The notes beneath the pieces were generated by a model that did not search any database, had not been told where the DNA came from, and saw only the letters and a program-made list of their open reading frames with translations. From Candidatus Thioglobus sp. MED-G25 (GTDB taxonomy: Bacteria > Pseudomonadota > Gammaproteobacteria > Arenicellales > UBA868): a stretch of DNA of 64,000 bases. Shown piece after piece: positions 55,620 to 64,000 of this stretch (position 1 is the stretch's first letter; each line of letters starts with the position of its first letter). A program made the translations under genes and the position numbers. The stretch lies in the NCBI GenBank assembly GCA_002456995.1, contig NTKC01000006.1:1-64000 (forward strand), given 5' to 3'.

Positions 55620-57332
55620 ATGCGAACTTCCCAGTTTCTTCTCGCGACCCTTAGAGAAACCCCAGCCGATGCGGAGATTATTAGTCACCAACTGATGCTC
55701 CGAGCCGGACTGATCAGACAGGTCGCAGCCGGTGTCTACAACTGGCTACCACTAGGTCACCGCGTGCTTCGCAAAGTCGAAACTGTAGTGCGTGAAGAAA
55801 TGAATACAAGTGGTGCCCAGGAGGTCCTGCTACCTGCCATCCAACCCGCTGAACTATGGCGTGCATCGGGGCGTTGGGAGGACTATGGACCGGAATTACT
55901 GAGACTGACTGATCGGCATCAACGCGATTTCTGTTTTGGCCCCACCCATGAGGAAGTGATCACCACCCTAGCCAAGTCCGAAATACGCAGCTATCGCCAG
56001 CTGCCTCTCAACCTGTACCAGATTCAGACCAAGTTTCGAGATGAGATTCGGCCGCGATTCGGTGTCATGCGTGCACGCGAATTCATTATGAAAGATGCCT
56101 ATTCCTTTGATGCCGATACAAAGGGTATGGCCAATAGTTACCAAACCATGTACGACACTTATCAGCGAATTTTTGATCGCCTGGGATTGGAAGCCCGTGC
56201 TGTCGAGGCAGATAGTGGCAGCATTGGCGGAAGCTTTTCGCATGAATTCCATGTATTGGCTGATTCAGGTGAAGACGCGATTGCCCTTTGTCCCGAAGCC
56301 GGCTATTCAGCAAATATTGAAAAAGTAACCCTGGAACCGCTACTGGCTGAAAGACCCTCTCCGGGTACAGCGATGGGCGAGATTGACACCCCTGGCCAGC
56401 ACACTATTGCCAATCTATGCCAATTCCTCGCGATCCAGCCCCAACAAACGATTAAGACGCTGATTGTCGCAGGTGCTGACGGTGGTGTTGTTGCACTCAT
56501 TCTCCGCGGCGATCATGAGCTCAATAGCGTAAAAGCAGAGACACTGAACGAGATTGCCAAACCACTGCGGATGGCCAGTGCAGATGAAATCCGCAAGGCA
56601 ACCGGTTCGGAAACCGGTTCGGTCGGTCCGGTAGGACTTTCGTTTCCTGTTGTTGCTGACCACAGTGCTGCTGTACTCGCAGACTTTGTTTGCGGCGCAA
56701 ACCAGAACGATAAACACCTAAAAAACGTCAACTGGGTGCGCGACCTTCCAGAACCCGCAGTAGCGGATATCCGACAGGCTATAGACGGAGATCCCTGCCC
56801 CACCGACCTGTCAAAGACAATCCAAATCCGGCGAGGAATTGAAGTAGGGCATGTTTTTCAGTTGGGCACCAAGTACAGCAAAGCACTGGGAGCCACCTAT
56901 CTCGATAAAGAGGGTAAAGCGCAACCGATGTATATGGGCTGTTATGGGATTGGCATCACTCGGATCGTGGCAGCGGCGATCGAACAGAACCACGATGAAC
57001 ACGGCATCATATGGCCTGACCCCATCACGCCGTTCGACGTGGGCATCGTGCCCATTGGCCTGCACAAGTCAGCCACCGTCAAGTCTGCAGTGGAACGGCT
57101 TCATACCGAACTGACAAGCTGCGGATTTGAAGTTCTGATCGACGATCGGAATGAGCGTCCCGGCGTCATGTTTTCAGAGATGGACCTGATGGGTTTTCCG
57201 CATCGGCTGGTAATTGGTGAGCGTGGCCTCAAATCCGGGACAATTGAGTACCGTAACCGCCGCTCCGGTGTGACCAATGATTATCCACTCGACGAGGTCG
57301 TACAAGCGCTCGAGGCTTTGCGCGAACTATAG
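55620..57332 (+). CDS. proS: Prolyl-tRNA synthetase (bacterial type)
   Basis: A 570-residue class II aminoacyl-tRNA synthetase. Motif 2 region FRDEIRPRFGVMRAREFIMKDAYSFD, an INS-type editing insertion (about 225-400) and a motif 3 region GCYGIGITRIVAA, then the anticodon-binding C-terminal domain ending VQALEAL. The bacterial ProS is about 570 residues, as here. Its single ATG at 55620 is the natural start. Confidence 0.96.
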   Translation: MRTSQFLLATLRETPADAEIISHQLMLRAGLIRQVAAGVYNWLPLGHRVLRKVETVVREEMNTSGAQEVLLPAIQPAELWRASGRWEDYGPELLRLTDRHQRDFCFGPTHEEVITTLAKSEIRSYRQLPLNLYQIQTKFRDEIRPRFGVMRAREFIMKDAYSFDADTKGMANSYQTMYDTYQRIFDRLGLEARAVEADSGSIGGSFSHEFHVLADSGEDAIALCPEAGYSANIEKVTLEPLLAERPSPGTAMGEIDTPGQHTIANLCQFLAIQPQQTIKTLIVAGADGGVVALILRGDHELNSVKAETLNEIAKPLRMASADEIRKATGSETGSVGPVGLSFPVVADHSAAVLADFVCGANQNDKHLKNVNWVRDLPEPAVADIRQAIDGDPCPTDLSKTIQIRRGIEVGHVFQLGTKYSKALGATYLDKEGKAQPMYMGCYGIGITRIVAAAIEQNHDEHGIIWPDPITPFDVGIVPIGLHKSATVKSAVERLHTELTSCGFEVLIDDRNERPGVMFSEMDLMGFPHRLVIGERGLKSGTIEYRNRRSGVTNDYPLDEVVQALEALREL

Positions 57333-57381
57333 CCGTCAGTCCACGTCTAATAGGCGCACAAGATCCAGCGTTTAAAATATC

Positions 57382-57918
57382 TTAGTCGAGCGCTTTGTTC
57401 AGGTACTCAATATCTGATTTCTCGATCACGCCTAGAGCCCATGCTCCGCGGGTTTTTGCATGATCTATCGCCAGCTGAATCTGCTGCTCGCTGGCCTCTC
57501 GGTCGATATGCAACGCCTGGCCCGGATAGATCAGGTCGGGATCGTAGATGTTGTCGCGATTTCGTTTGTACAGCAGAGGCCACTGGTAGGAATCACCATA
57601 AACCTGTGCCTGTCCAGAGATTCCCCACAGATGATCGCCCGACTGAACAATGTAACGACTGATCAGTGCTGGTCCCGTACTGCCTGAAGAGGCAGTGGTG
57701 TCGGAATCAGACGCAGAGGACATAGACGCCAGGAGTTCATCGATCTCCGCCAGGAGACCCGAATTGTCGGTAGACGGTGCTGGTGCTGGTGCTGGTGCTG
57801 CAGCCGTAGCAGTTCCTGCCTCGGCTTCTGTCGGCTTTGCGGTGGTACAGCCACTCACTACAAAAACGATAGCGAACACCCCCAGGAGGATTCGAACTGC
57901 ACTGAAGTGATGGTTCAT
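57382..57918 (-). CDS. LysM-domain lipoprotein
   Basis: A 178-residue envelope lipoprotein. Signal peptide 1-23 with lipobox VSGC and acylated Cys24, a low-complexity Ala/Pro linker (about 25-55), and a LysM domain (about 88-145: YIVQSGDHLWGISG...LIYPGQALHI). It anchors to peptidoglycan. The Ala-Pro repeat (GCTGGTGCTGGTGCT in DNA) is a slippage-prone tract. Convergent with proS; 49 bases separate them. Confidence 0.88.
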   Translation of the reverse strand: MNHHFSAVRILLGVFAIVFVVSGCTTAKPTEAEAGTATAAAPAPAPAPSTDNSGLLAEIDELLASMSSASDSDTTASSGSTGPALISRYIVQSGDHLWGISGQAQVYGDSYQWPLLYKRNRDNIYDPDLIYPGQALHIDREASEQQIQLAIDHAKTRGAWALGVIEKSDIEYLNKALD

Positions 57919-58045
57919 GAGGTCTCTCGCGGGTTCAGTTTTCTTGTAAAATCAGGGTTCTGTGTGCAACTATGAATACAGCACCTGCACAAATTGCAAA
58001 CTAACACTCGCGTTTACCGGTGTCAAGAAATTTGGAGTATTCAGC

Positions 58046-58387
58046 ATGCCAATCACCATCTTTCACAACCCGCGCTGCTCAAAGTCCAGGGCAACCCTGG
58101 CACTCCTGCATGAACATGGCCATTCTCCTGAAATCATAGAGTATTTGAAAGCACCCCCTGACAGCTCAACGCTACGCATGCTCGCGAACAAGCTGGGCCT
58201 ACCTCTATCTGCCATGGTCCGCACGGGAGAACAGGAATTCACAGACTACAACCTGACCAATGCGAATGATGACGCATTGGCAACCGCAATCAGCGAACAC
58301 CCAATCCTGCTGCAACGACCGATTGTTGTCTCCGGCGACCGGGCAGCCATAGGTCGCCCGCCTGAATCCGTACTCGACATTCTCTGA
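58046..58387 (+). CDS. arsC: ArsC/Spx-family reductase (arsenate reductase-like)
   Basis: A 113-residue thioredoxin-fold protein from ATG 58046; an upstream extension to 57962 is not family-like. Conserved HNPRCSKSRATL with Cys11, QEF region and RPIVVSGDRAAIGRPPE. E. coli ArsC-like enzymes reduce arsenate with glutaredoxin; Spx-like relatives sense disulfide stress. The conserved Cys and the RP motif favour ArsC. No ars operon neighbours. Confidence 0.85.
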   Translation: MPITIFHNPRCSKSRATLALLHEHGHSPEIIEYLKAPPDSSTLRMLANKLGLPLSAMVRTGEQEFTDYNLTNANDDALATAISEHPILLQRPIVVSGDRAAIGRPPESVLDIL

Positions 58388-58492
58388 CTGAGTGCGCAGC
58401 CCACGGGGCCCGACTAAACCGCTGGGCCGGCAGCTCCCCCTAGACGCCAATGTTCTGGGTTGAACTGTGAATATCTGGTTGAAACTTCCAAG

Positions 58493-59200
58493 TCAGTACT
58501 CAGAAAACAATTCTTTTTCAAGTTCCTTGACGAAAGGTACCGTGATTCGCCGCTGACGGGAAAAAGCAGCTTTGTCGATTCGATCGAGCAGACTGAACAG
58601 TACAGAGCTGTTTCTAGGTAGCCGCCGAATGAGGTACTGGATAACACTATCGGGCAGATCCAGACCACGCATTCCGGCCCTGAAACGCATCGCCTGCGGC
58701 AGATCCAGTTCCGCCAATGGTTTTAAACTGTAGACGCCGCCGGCAGCAAACCGCGTTGCGAGATCGGCAAGATCAAGTCCGACCAGTGACGGGGGTTGCT
58801 TGGCACTAACGATCAGCACACCATCCCCACCATTGAGTCGTTCATACAGTTCCAGGATACCCTCTTCCCATTCCCTGTCCCCAACAATCAGCTCTAAGTC
58901 ATCCAGGCAGACCACTGTATCGGCATTAAGCTGGGAAACGAGATCCGGGCTAACACCGCTTGCACCGGCGGGTACATACACATTTAGCCCATGCGCCTCA
59001 ATCGTCAGGCGGCTCAACGCCTGCAGCAAGTGTGACTTTCCGCTGCCTGGCGGACCATGGATAAAAAGAGACGGCTTATCAGTAGTGCGTTTCGTCACCG
59101 ATCGAACAACCTCGACCACCTCTTCATTTCCGATCGGGTAAAAGTTGTCGAACGAAGCTGAATCACTCAATCGCAAGGGCAGGTTAAGCTGTCCTGTCAT
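58493..59200 (-). CDS. hda: DnaA regulatory inactivator Hda
   Basis: A 235-residue AAA+ protein: Walker A in HGPPGSGKSHLLQA, Walker B VVCLDDLELI, sensor/Arg-finger region RFRAGMRG. The N-terminus MTGQLNLPLRL carries the clamp-binding QLNLPL motif, specific for Hda. It stimulates ATP hydrolysis by DnaA when bound to the DNA polymerase clamp, preventing over-initiation. It lies 11 bases downstream of the CDP-alcohol gene on the same strand. Confidence 0.95.
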   Translation of the reverse strand: MTGQLNLPLRLSDSASFDNFYPIGNEEVVEVVRSVTKRTTDKPSLFIHGPPGSGKSHLLQALSRLTIEAHGLNVYVPAGASGVSPDLVSQLNADTVVCLDDLELIVGDREWEEGILELYERLNGGDGVLIVSAKQPPSLVGLDLADLATRFAAGGVYSLKPLAELDLPQAMRFRAGMRGLDLPDSVIQYLIRRLPRNSSVLFSLLDRIDKAAFSRQRRITVPFVKELEKELFSEY

Positions 59201-59211
59201 GGCTATAGCCC

Positions 59212-59769
59212 TTAGCTGCCTACAGTATCGTCGTATTCAGCACCCCGGATAAACCATAAATAAACGTAATGGATGCCGCTGATCAACGTCGTCAATCCCA
59301 CCAGCCCAATCAGTAATTCATTTAGCCAAGGCAGATGGACCCAACCCGCACGGTCTATCAGGACAACAGACACGAGAATGATCTGTAAAACCGTATTGAC
59401 CTTGCTCAACAAGCTGGGGCGTAGGGGTACGGAACCATGCAGCGTATCGAGAATCAGGTAACCGCCAATAATGCCCACGTCGCGGAACACGATCAGCAGC
59501 AAAAGCCAAAACGGGAGATCGCCAAGCAGAACCAGCATCACGTAGGTGCTCACAATTAAAACCTTGTCTGCTATGGGATCCAGTATCGATCCCAGCCGCG
59601 TTACACAGTTGAATTTCTTGGCAATCCAGCCATCGAGCCCATCGGTAATGCCTGCACCCACAAAGATAGCGACAGCAATTGCATACTCCCGTTCCCGCAG
59701 AAACAGAATCAGTACTGGAACAGCACCAATTCTAAGCAGGGTCAAGAGATTAGGTAATTTGGTGATCAA
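59212..59769 (-). CDS. pgsA: CDP-alcohol phosphatidyltransferase
   Basis: A 185-residue membrane enzyme with the CDP-alcohol signature DGLDGWIAKKF...LGSILDPIADK (Asp residues in the DxxDG..AK.....G...D...D pattern). Length and about five membrane helices match phosphatidylglycerophosphate synthase and cardiolipin synthase-like proteins. It makes phosphatidylglycerol phosphate from CDP-diacylglycerol, though a related CDP-alcohol product cannot be excluded. It lies just upstream of hda on the same strand. Confidence 0.88.
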   Translation of the reverse strand: MITKLPNLLTLLRIGAVPVLILFLREREYAIAVAIFVGAGITDGLDGWIAKKFNCVTRLGSILDPIADKVLIVSTYVMLVLLGDLPFWLLLLIVFRDVGIIGGYLILDTLHGSVPLRPSLLSKVNTVLQIILVSVVLIDRAGWVHLPWLNELLIGLVGLTTLISGIHYVYLWFIRGAEYDDTVGS

Positions 59770-59938
59770 AAACAGCTACCATGGGAGGAAGTAGGAAAGA
59801 TTCTAACAGCAGCGCATTGCCACGCTTATCATAGAAGGCATCAAAAACCTGTCTAATTTGGAAATCGCCGGTCCACGCCTCAGATACGATACCATAAACA
59901 CCTCTTTCATCAGTTCAGTGCCTCCCGATAAACACCAG

Positions 59939-60976
59939 ATGTCGAGCGAAGAAAAAAGTCGTCTAAGCTACCGAAGCGCAGGGGTCAACATTGATGCTGG
60001 GGACAACCTGGTCAAACGGCTCAAACCGCACGTGTCACGCACCCAGCGCGAAGGCTGGATAACAGGTATCGGAGGATTTGGCGGGCTTTTCGAACTTCCT
60101 GTTGAACGATACCAAGCACCCGTTCTGGTATCGGGAACCGACGGAGTGGGTACAAAACTCAAACTCGCGATCGAAATGGATCGGCACGACACCATTGGTA
60201 TCGATCTGGTTGCTATGTGTGTCAATGACGTCATCGTCTGTGGTGCTGAACCACTTTATTTTCTCGACTATTTCGCAACTTCAGTTCTTTCAGAAGATCT
60301 GGCGGAATCAGTCATCTCTGGAATCGCCCGGGGCTGCGAAATAGCGGGTGCCGCACTGATTGGCGGTGAAACCGCAGAAATGCCGGGTATGTACCACGAA
60401 GGACACTATGATCTGGCTGGTTTCTGTGTGGGTGTTGTCGAAAAATCGAAGATTATCGACGGCAGCAAAGTCCATGCGGGTGACCACGTCCTGGGACTCG
60501 CAAGCTCTGGTGTTCATTCAAACGGTTATTCTCTGGTCCATGCCGTACGAGAACGATCCCAGGCGACTCTCGCTGATGCGTTTGGCCAGCAGACACTCGG
60601 GGAATCACTGCTGGCGCCAACCCGAATCTACGCCAGTTCAATCAATCGTCTGCTGAAGAATATTCCAGTTAAAGGAATGGCTCACATTACCGGCGGTGGA
60701 TTGGGTGGGAACGTGAGCCGAATCATGCCTCAAGGTCTTGAAGCTCAGATAGATTCAACAGCCTGGCAACGTCCTGCAATTTTTGACTGGATCCAGACCC
60801 ACGGCGACATCGAAGAATCTGAAATGCTGCGAACCTTTAATTGTGGTATCGGTATGGTGGTAATCGTCGCCCGGGACGAGGTTGCCAACACCCAAAATCT
60901 ACTGGAGGAGACGGGAGAGAATGTCACGGTCATCGGTGAGGTGAGACATGGCCCGCATGGTGCAATCGTTGAGTAA
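59939..60976 (+). CDS. purM: Phosphoribosylformylglycinamidine cyclo-ligase
   Basis: A 345-residue enzyme from ATG 59939; the frame is open 27 codons earlier but the family begins with SLSYRSAGVDI-like residues, as here. It has LVSGTDGVGTKLKLA, GIDLVAMCVNDV, GGETAEMPGMY and ITGGGLGGNVSR. It forms aminoimidazole ribonucleotide in purine synthesis. It overlaps purN by 29 bases. Confidence 0.95.
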   Translation: MSSEEKSRLSYRSAGVNIDAGDNLVKRLKPHVSRTQREGWITGIGGFGGLFELPVERYQAPVLVSGTDGVGTKLKLAIEMDRHDTIGIDLVAMCVNDVIVCGAEPLYFLDYFATSVLSEDLAESVISGIARGCEIAGAALIGGETAEMPGMYHEGHYDLAGFCVGVVEKSKIIDGSKVHAGDHVLGLASSGVHSNGYSLVHAVRERSQATLADAFGQQTLGESLLAPTRIYASSINRLLKNIPVKGMAHITGGGLGGNVSRIMPQGLEAQIDSTAWQRPAIFDWIQTHGDIEESEMLRTFNCGIGMVVIVARDEVANTQNLLEETGENVTVIGEVRHGPHGAIVE

Positions 60977-61616
60977 ACCGCAGACCAACCACTGTCATCT
61001 GGTGGTCCTGATCAGCGGCAGTGGTACAAACCTGCAGGTCATTCTCGACCAGTGTGAAAACAGCATGATACCGGCACAGGTGTGTGGTGTAATCAGCGAT
61101 GAGCCTCAGGCCAAAGGTCTACAGCGCGCCAAGAACGCCAGAATCCAGACTACCGTAGTTGATCACCGCTGTTTTGATGACCGCCAGGCTTTCGACCATA
61201 GACTTGGAGAGGCGATCGATTGCTACCGACCGGACCTGGTGGTGCTGGCCGGCTTTATGCGAATTCTCGACGCCAAGCTTGTGGAGCGATACTACGGTCG
61301 CATACTGAACATACATCCGTCCTTGCTACCCAATTACCCAGGCCTGAATACCCACGCGCGGGCTATCGCAAGTCTCGCGACTGAACACGGTGCCAGTGTC
61401 CACTTTGTCACTCCTGAGCTCGATGCTGGGCCTATCGTAATACAAGGACGGGTACCCGTGTTGCCGTCAGATACACCGGAATCGCTGGCACAACGAGTTC
61501 ATCAAGAAGAATACCGAATCTACCCCAAGGCTATTACTTGGTTTGCGCAGGGCCGGTTATCGATAGAAACTGATCGTGTACTTCTGGACAAGCGTCCTGT
61601 CGATCTCTGCGCGTGA
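60948..61616 (+). CDS. purN: Phosphoribosylglycinamide formyltransferase
   Basis: A 222-residue enzyme transferring formyl from 10-formyl-THF to GAR. VVLISGSGTNLQVILD, LAGFMRILDAKLV, NIHPSLLPNYPGLNTH and HFVTPELDAGPIVIQ, including the catalytic Asn, His and Asp, are present. The start may be 60948 or the Met at 60957; either overlaps purM, giving translational coupling in the same purine operon. Confidence 0.95.
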   Translation: MARMVQSLSKPQTNHCHLVVLISGSGTNLQVILDQCENSMIPAQVCGVISDEPQAKGLQRAKNARIQTTVVDHRCFDDRQAFDHRLGEAIDCYRPDLVVLAGFMRILDAKLVERYYGRILNIHPSLLPNYPGLNTHARAIASLATEHGASVHFVTPELDAGPIVIQGRVPVLPSDTPESLAQRVHQEEYRIYPKAITWFAQGRLSIETDRVLLDKRPVDLCA

Positions 61617-61639
61617 CGGTCGCAACGTACCTTATTCAA

Positions 61640-61657
61640 TCAGTCTGCGTAGACTGA
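61640..61657. terminator. Short hairpin between convergent purN and clpA
   Basis: TCAGTCT, loop GCGT, AGACTGA: a 7-base-pair stem in the 70-base gap where purN and clpA meet. It lacks a clean T run on either side, so it is a weak candidate for a bidirectional terminator. Confidence 0.35.
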
Positions 61658-61686
61658 CTAGAGCCCAGAAGATTCTGAACCTTTTA

Positions 61687-63948
61687 TTAGTGCTTTACAG
61701 ACGACTCAAGATCGAACTTAAGTGTATCGTCCTCACAATAAATCCGAACTTGACCACCGCCAGACAACTTTCCAAACAACAGTTCCTCAGCCAAAGCCTG
61801 GTTGATACGCTCTCTGATCAATCGGTTCATTGGTCTGGCACCCATTGCCGGATCATGACCGTGAACAGCTAGCCACTGCCGGGCTGACGGGTCAAGCTCA
61901 AGCGTAACGTGCTTGTCCGCGAGTTGGTCTTCTAGTTGAAGAATAAATTTATCTACAACATGCAAAATCGTGTCCGCATCAAGGGCGCTGAATCGAATCA
62001 CGGAATCAAGCCGGTTTCGAAATTCTGGGGTGAACATCCGCTTGATGACCTCCATATCGTCAGTGCTGTGATCTTGCTCCATGAAACCAACTGAATTCCT
62101 CGCCACGTTTTCAGCACCGGCGTTGGTAGTCATCACAATTATCACGTTTCGAAAATCAGCCTTTCGGCCATTATTGTCGGTCAGAGTCCCATAATCCATC
62201 ACCTGCAACAACAGGTTGAAAACATCCGGATGTGCCTTTTCTATCTCATCCAGAAGCAGTACTGCATGCGGGGTTTTTGTAATGGCCTCTGTCATCAGGC
62301 CTCCTTGATCAAATCCCACGTAGCCCGGTGGTGCTCCTATAAGGCGTGACACGGTGTGCCGCTCCATATATTCAGACATATCAAATCGAACCAGTTCGAT
62401 GCCCAATGTCATTGCCAGCTGACGCGTTACCTCCGTTTTACCAACACCTGTTGGTCCACAAAACAGGAAAGATGAAATCGGCCGGTCGGGGTTGCCGAGT
62501 CCAGATCTTGAAAGCTTTATTGCACTGACCAGAGCCGAAATAGCGACATCCTGGCCGAAGACAACGCGTTTCAGGTCAACGTCAAGATTCCGCAGTACAT
62601 CTTTATCGGACGCACTCACCGTCCGGGGAGGGATTCGGGCCATTTTGGCAACAACCCGCTCTACGTCATTCACGCCTATCGTCTTCCGTCGTTTAGCTGC
62701 TGGAACCAGTCGGGTTTGAGCGCCTGCTTCATCTATGACATCGATTGCTTTATCTGGTAACTGCCGGTCTGTGATGTACCGTGACGCTAGTTCAGCGGCG
62801 GTGCGTAACGATGGCACTGTATACCTGACCTCATGATGTTCTTCGAACTGCTTCTTTAAACCACGCAGAATTTCCACGGTCTCGTCCACGCTGGGTTCCA
62901 CGATTTCTACTCTTTGGAATCGACGCGATAGTGCTCGATCTTTTTCAAAAATTCCGCGGTACTCCTGATGGGTAGTCGAACCGATACATTTCATTCGGCC
63001 CGACGCCAACACCGGCTTGAGCAGGTTCGATGCGTCCATTGCGCCACCCGAAGCCGCGCCGGCACCGATGACCGTGTGAATCTCGTCAATAAACAAAATA
63101 GCGCCTGGAGTGTCCTCTAACTCAGCCAACACAGCTTTAAAGCGCTGTTCAAAATCTCCTCGGTATTTAGTGCCGGCGAGTAGAGCCCCCAGGTCAAGTG
63201 CAAAAATGGTGCTGTCAATCAAGACTTCGGGCACTTCACCTTCAACAATCTTTCTGGCCAAGCCCTCAGCAATAGCGGTCTTTCCAACGCCAGCTTCGCC
63301 AGTGAACAGTGGGTTATTCTTGCGCCGGCGACATAAAATCTGGATTGTGCGTTCTATCTCTGTATGACGCCCAATTAGAGGATCTATACGCCCCGCCATG
63401 GCTTGCTCATTGAGGTTGATGGCAAACGCGGCAAGTGGGGTCTGTGCTTCATCTTCCTCAAACCCTTCGTCCTGATCAACACCAGCGGGCGGGGGCAAAC
63501 TCGTGCTTTCCCCGCCGACTCGGGAAATACCATGGGATGTATAGTTGACCAGGTCGAACCGAGTGACCTCCTCGCGAGACAAAAAGTAGACTGCGTGAGA
63601 CTCCTTTTCTGCAAACATCGCGATAAGCACATTGGTGCCGGTCACCTCTTTCCTGCCCGTTCCTTGAACATGCAGGATCGCCCGCTGGATCACGCGCTGG
63701 AATCCTAACCCCGGCTGAGAATCTTCATCACTATCGTCCGGCAGTCGTGGGATATATTGTTCAAAGAAATTGTCAAGCTCATTACGCAGCCCCTCAATAC
63801 TGCCACCGCAAGCCTGAATGGCCTGTATGGCTGGAGGGTTATCCAGCAAAGCATAAAGCAGATGTTCCACCGTGATGTATTCATGCTGGTTTTCACGGGC
63901 TTTCTGAATGGCAAGGTTTAGAGATTGCTCGAGTTCGCGGGACAACAT
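61687..63948 (-). CDS. clpA: ATP-dependent Clp protease ATP-binding subunit ClpA
   Basis: A 753-residue Hsp100 ATPase. Start set at ATG 63948, with GGAG about nine bases upstream; a GTG at 63969 is less likely. The N-terminal Clp repeats begin MLSRELEQSLN. AAA1 has Walker A GEAGVGKTAIA and AAA2 Walker A GPTGVGKTEVT; the IGL-like ClpP-contacting loop region is between. Length and two AAA domains match E. coli ClpA (758). clpS, its usual upstream partner, would lie just outside the window. Confidence 0.96.
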   Translation of the reverse strand: MLSRELEQSLNLAIQKARENQHEYITVEHLLYALLDNPPAIQAIQACGGSIEGLRNELDNFFEQYIPRLPDDSDEDSQPGLGFQRVIQRAILHVQGTGRKEVTGTNVLIAMFAEKESHAVYFLSREEVTRFDLVNYTSHGISRVGGESTSLPPPAGVDQDEGFEEDEAQTPLAAFAINLNEQAMAGRIDPLIGRHTEIERTIQILCRRRKNNPLFTGEAGVGKTAIAEGLARKIVEGEVPEVLIDSTIFALDLGALLAGTKYRGDFEQRFKAVLAELEDTPGAILFIDEIHTVIGAGAASGGAMDASNLLKPVLASGRMKCIGSTTHQEYRGIFEKDRALSRRFQRVEIVEPSVDETVEILRGLKKQFEEHHEVRYTVPSLRTAAELASRYITDRQLPDKAIDVIDEAGAQTRLVPAAKRRKTIGVNDVERVVAKMARIPPRTVSASDKDVLRNLDVDLKRVVFGQDVAISALVSAIKLSRSGLGNPDRPISSFLFCGPTGVGKTEVTRQLAMTLGIELVRFDMSEYMERHTVSRLIGAPPGYVGFDQGGLMTEAITKTPHAVLLLDEIEKAHPDVFNLLLQVMDYGTLTDNNGRKADFRNVIIVMTTNAGAENVARNSVGFMEQDHSTDDMEVIKRMFTPEFRNRLDSVIRFSALDADTILHVVDKFILQLEDQLADKHVTLELDPSARQWLAVHGHDPAMGARPMNRLIRERINQALAEELLFGKLSGGGQVRIYCEDDTLKFDLESSVKH

Positions 63949-64000
63949 TATTCTGGCTCCATCGTACACTGCAGTGGGTGCTCATTCTCCTTAGCGAAAT

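Noticed and set aside
57775..57815. Tandem GGTGCT triplets as a possible repeat element
   Set aside because: Lies inside the Ala-Pro linker of the LysM lipoprotein and encodes the linker; a normal low-complexity tract.

Overview
The window looks like a chromosomal segment of a marine-type, aerobic, sulfur-oxidising gammaproteobacterium. This rests on gene content alone. hda, a CDP-alcohol phosphatidyltransferase gene and purM-purN lie together, the ppsR/ppsA pair is divergent, ttcA, rimO, prfC and clpA are of proteobacterial type, and there is an aprMBA dissimilatory APS reductase cluster of the sulfur-oxidiser (AprM-anchored) kind. No rRNA, tRNA, insertion sequence, prophage or CRISPR array was recognised. 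All recognised genes are open except one clear gene relic.

Region 1 (about 1-17.6 kb) is the most distinctive. After a tandem-thioredoxin protein (cut by the window start) and an orphan TPR protein comes a block that resembles the photo-oxidative (singlet-oxygen) stress gene set known from RpoE-ChrR regulons. It holds an SDR, a DUF1295 membrane protein, an OmpR-type two-component system, and then a tightly packed run: membrane fatty-acid desaturase, COG2907 FAD oxidoreductase, DUF1365, Cfa-like methyltransferase 1, DUF2878, Cfa-like methyltransferase 2 and a lipocalin. folE2, an 842-base stretch with a strong terminator and a second hairpin, a photolyase and a DUF523-DUF1722 protein follow. 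No ECF sigma factor or ChrR anti-sigma is visible. A two-component system sits directly upstream of the lipid genes instead. Inference: envelope or light stress is sensed, membrane acyl chains are desaturated, methylated or oxidised, and DNA is photorepaired.

Region 2 (17.6-27.7 kb) is accessory metabolism: a CaiC-like acyl-CoA ligase, an SDR, a class III aminotransferase, a deleted xanthine-dehydrogenase-family relic, a 2-oxoglutarate/Fe(II) oxygenase, a fold-type II PLP enzyme, then a two-domain rhodanese overlapping a DAHP synthase, and msrB.

Region 3 (27.7-48.6 kb) is mostly housekeeping: a seven-LysM MltD-type transglycosylase, class I fumarase, pdxH, a non-pyrrolysine MttB-family protein, a large AsmA protein, ttcA, an M18 aminopeptidase, cytochrome c5, prfC, rimO, ppsR/ppsA and a PhzF-like protein.

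Region 4 (48.6-64 kb) carries a phosphoesterase, aprMBA, lgt, acetoacetate-CoA ligase, proS, a LysM lipoprotein, an ArsC-like protein, hda, a CDP-alcohol phosphatidyltransferase, purMN and clpA. Base composition by eye is A+T-richer over about 4-15 kb than after 17.6 kb. Function names are from motif recognition only; no database search was run.
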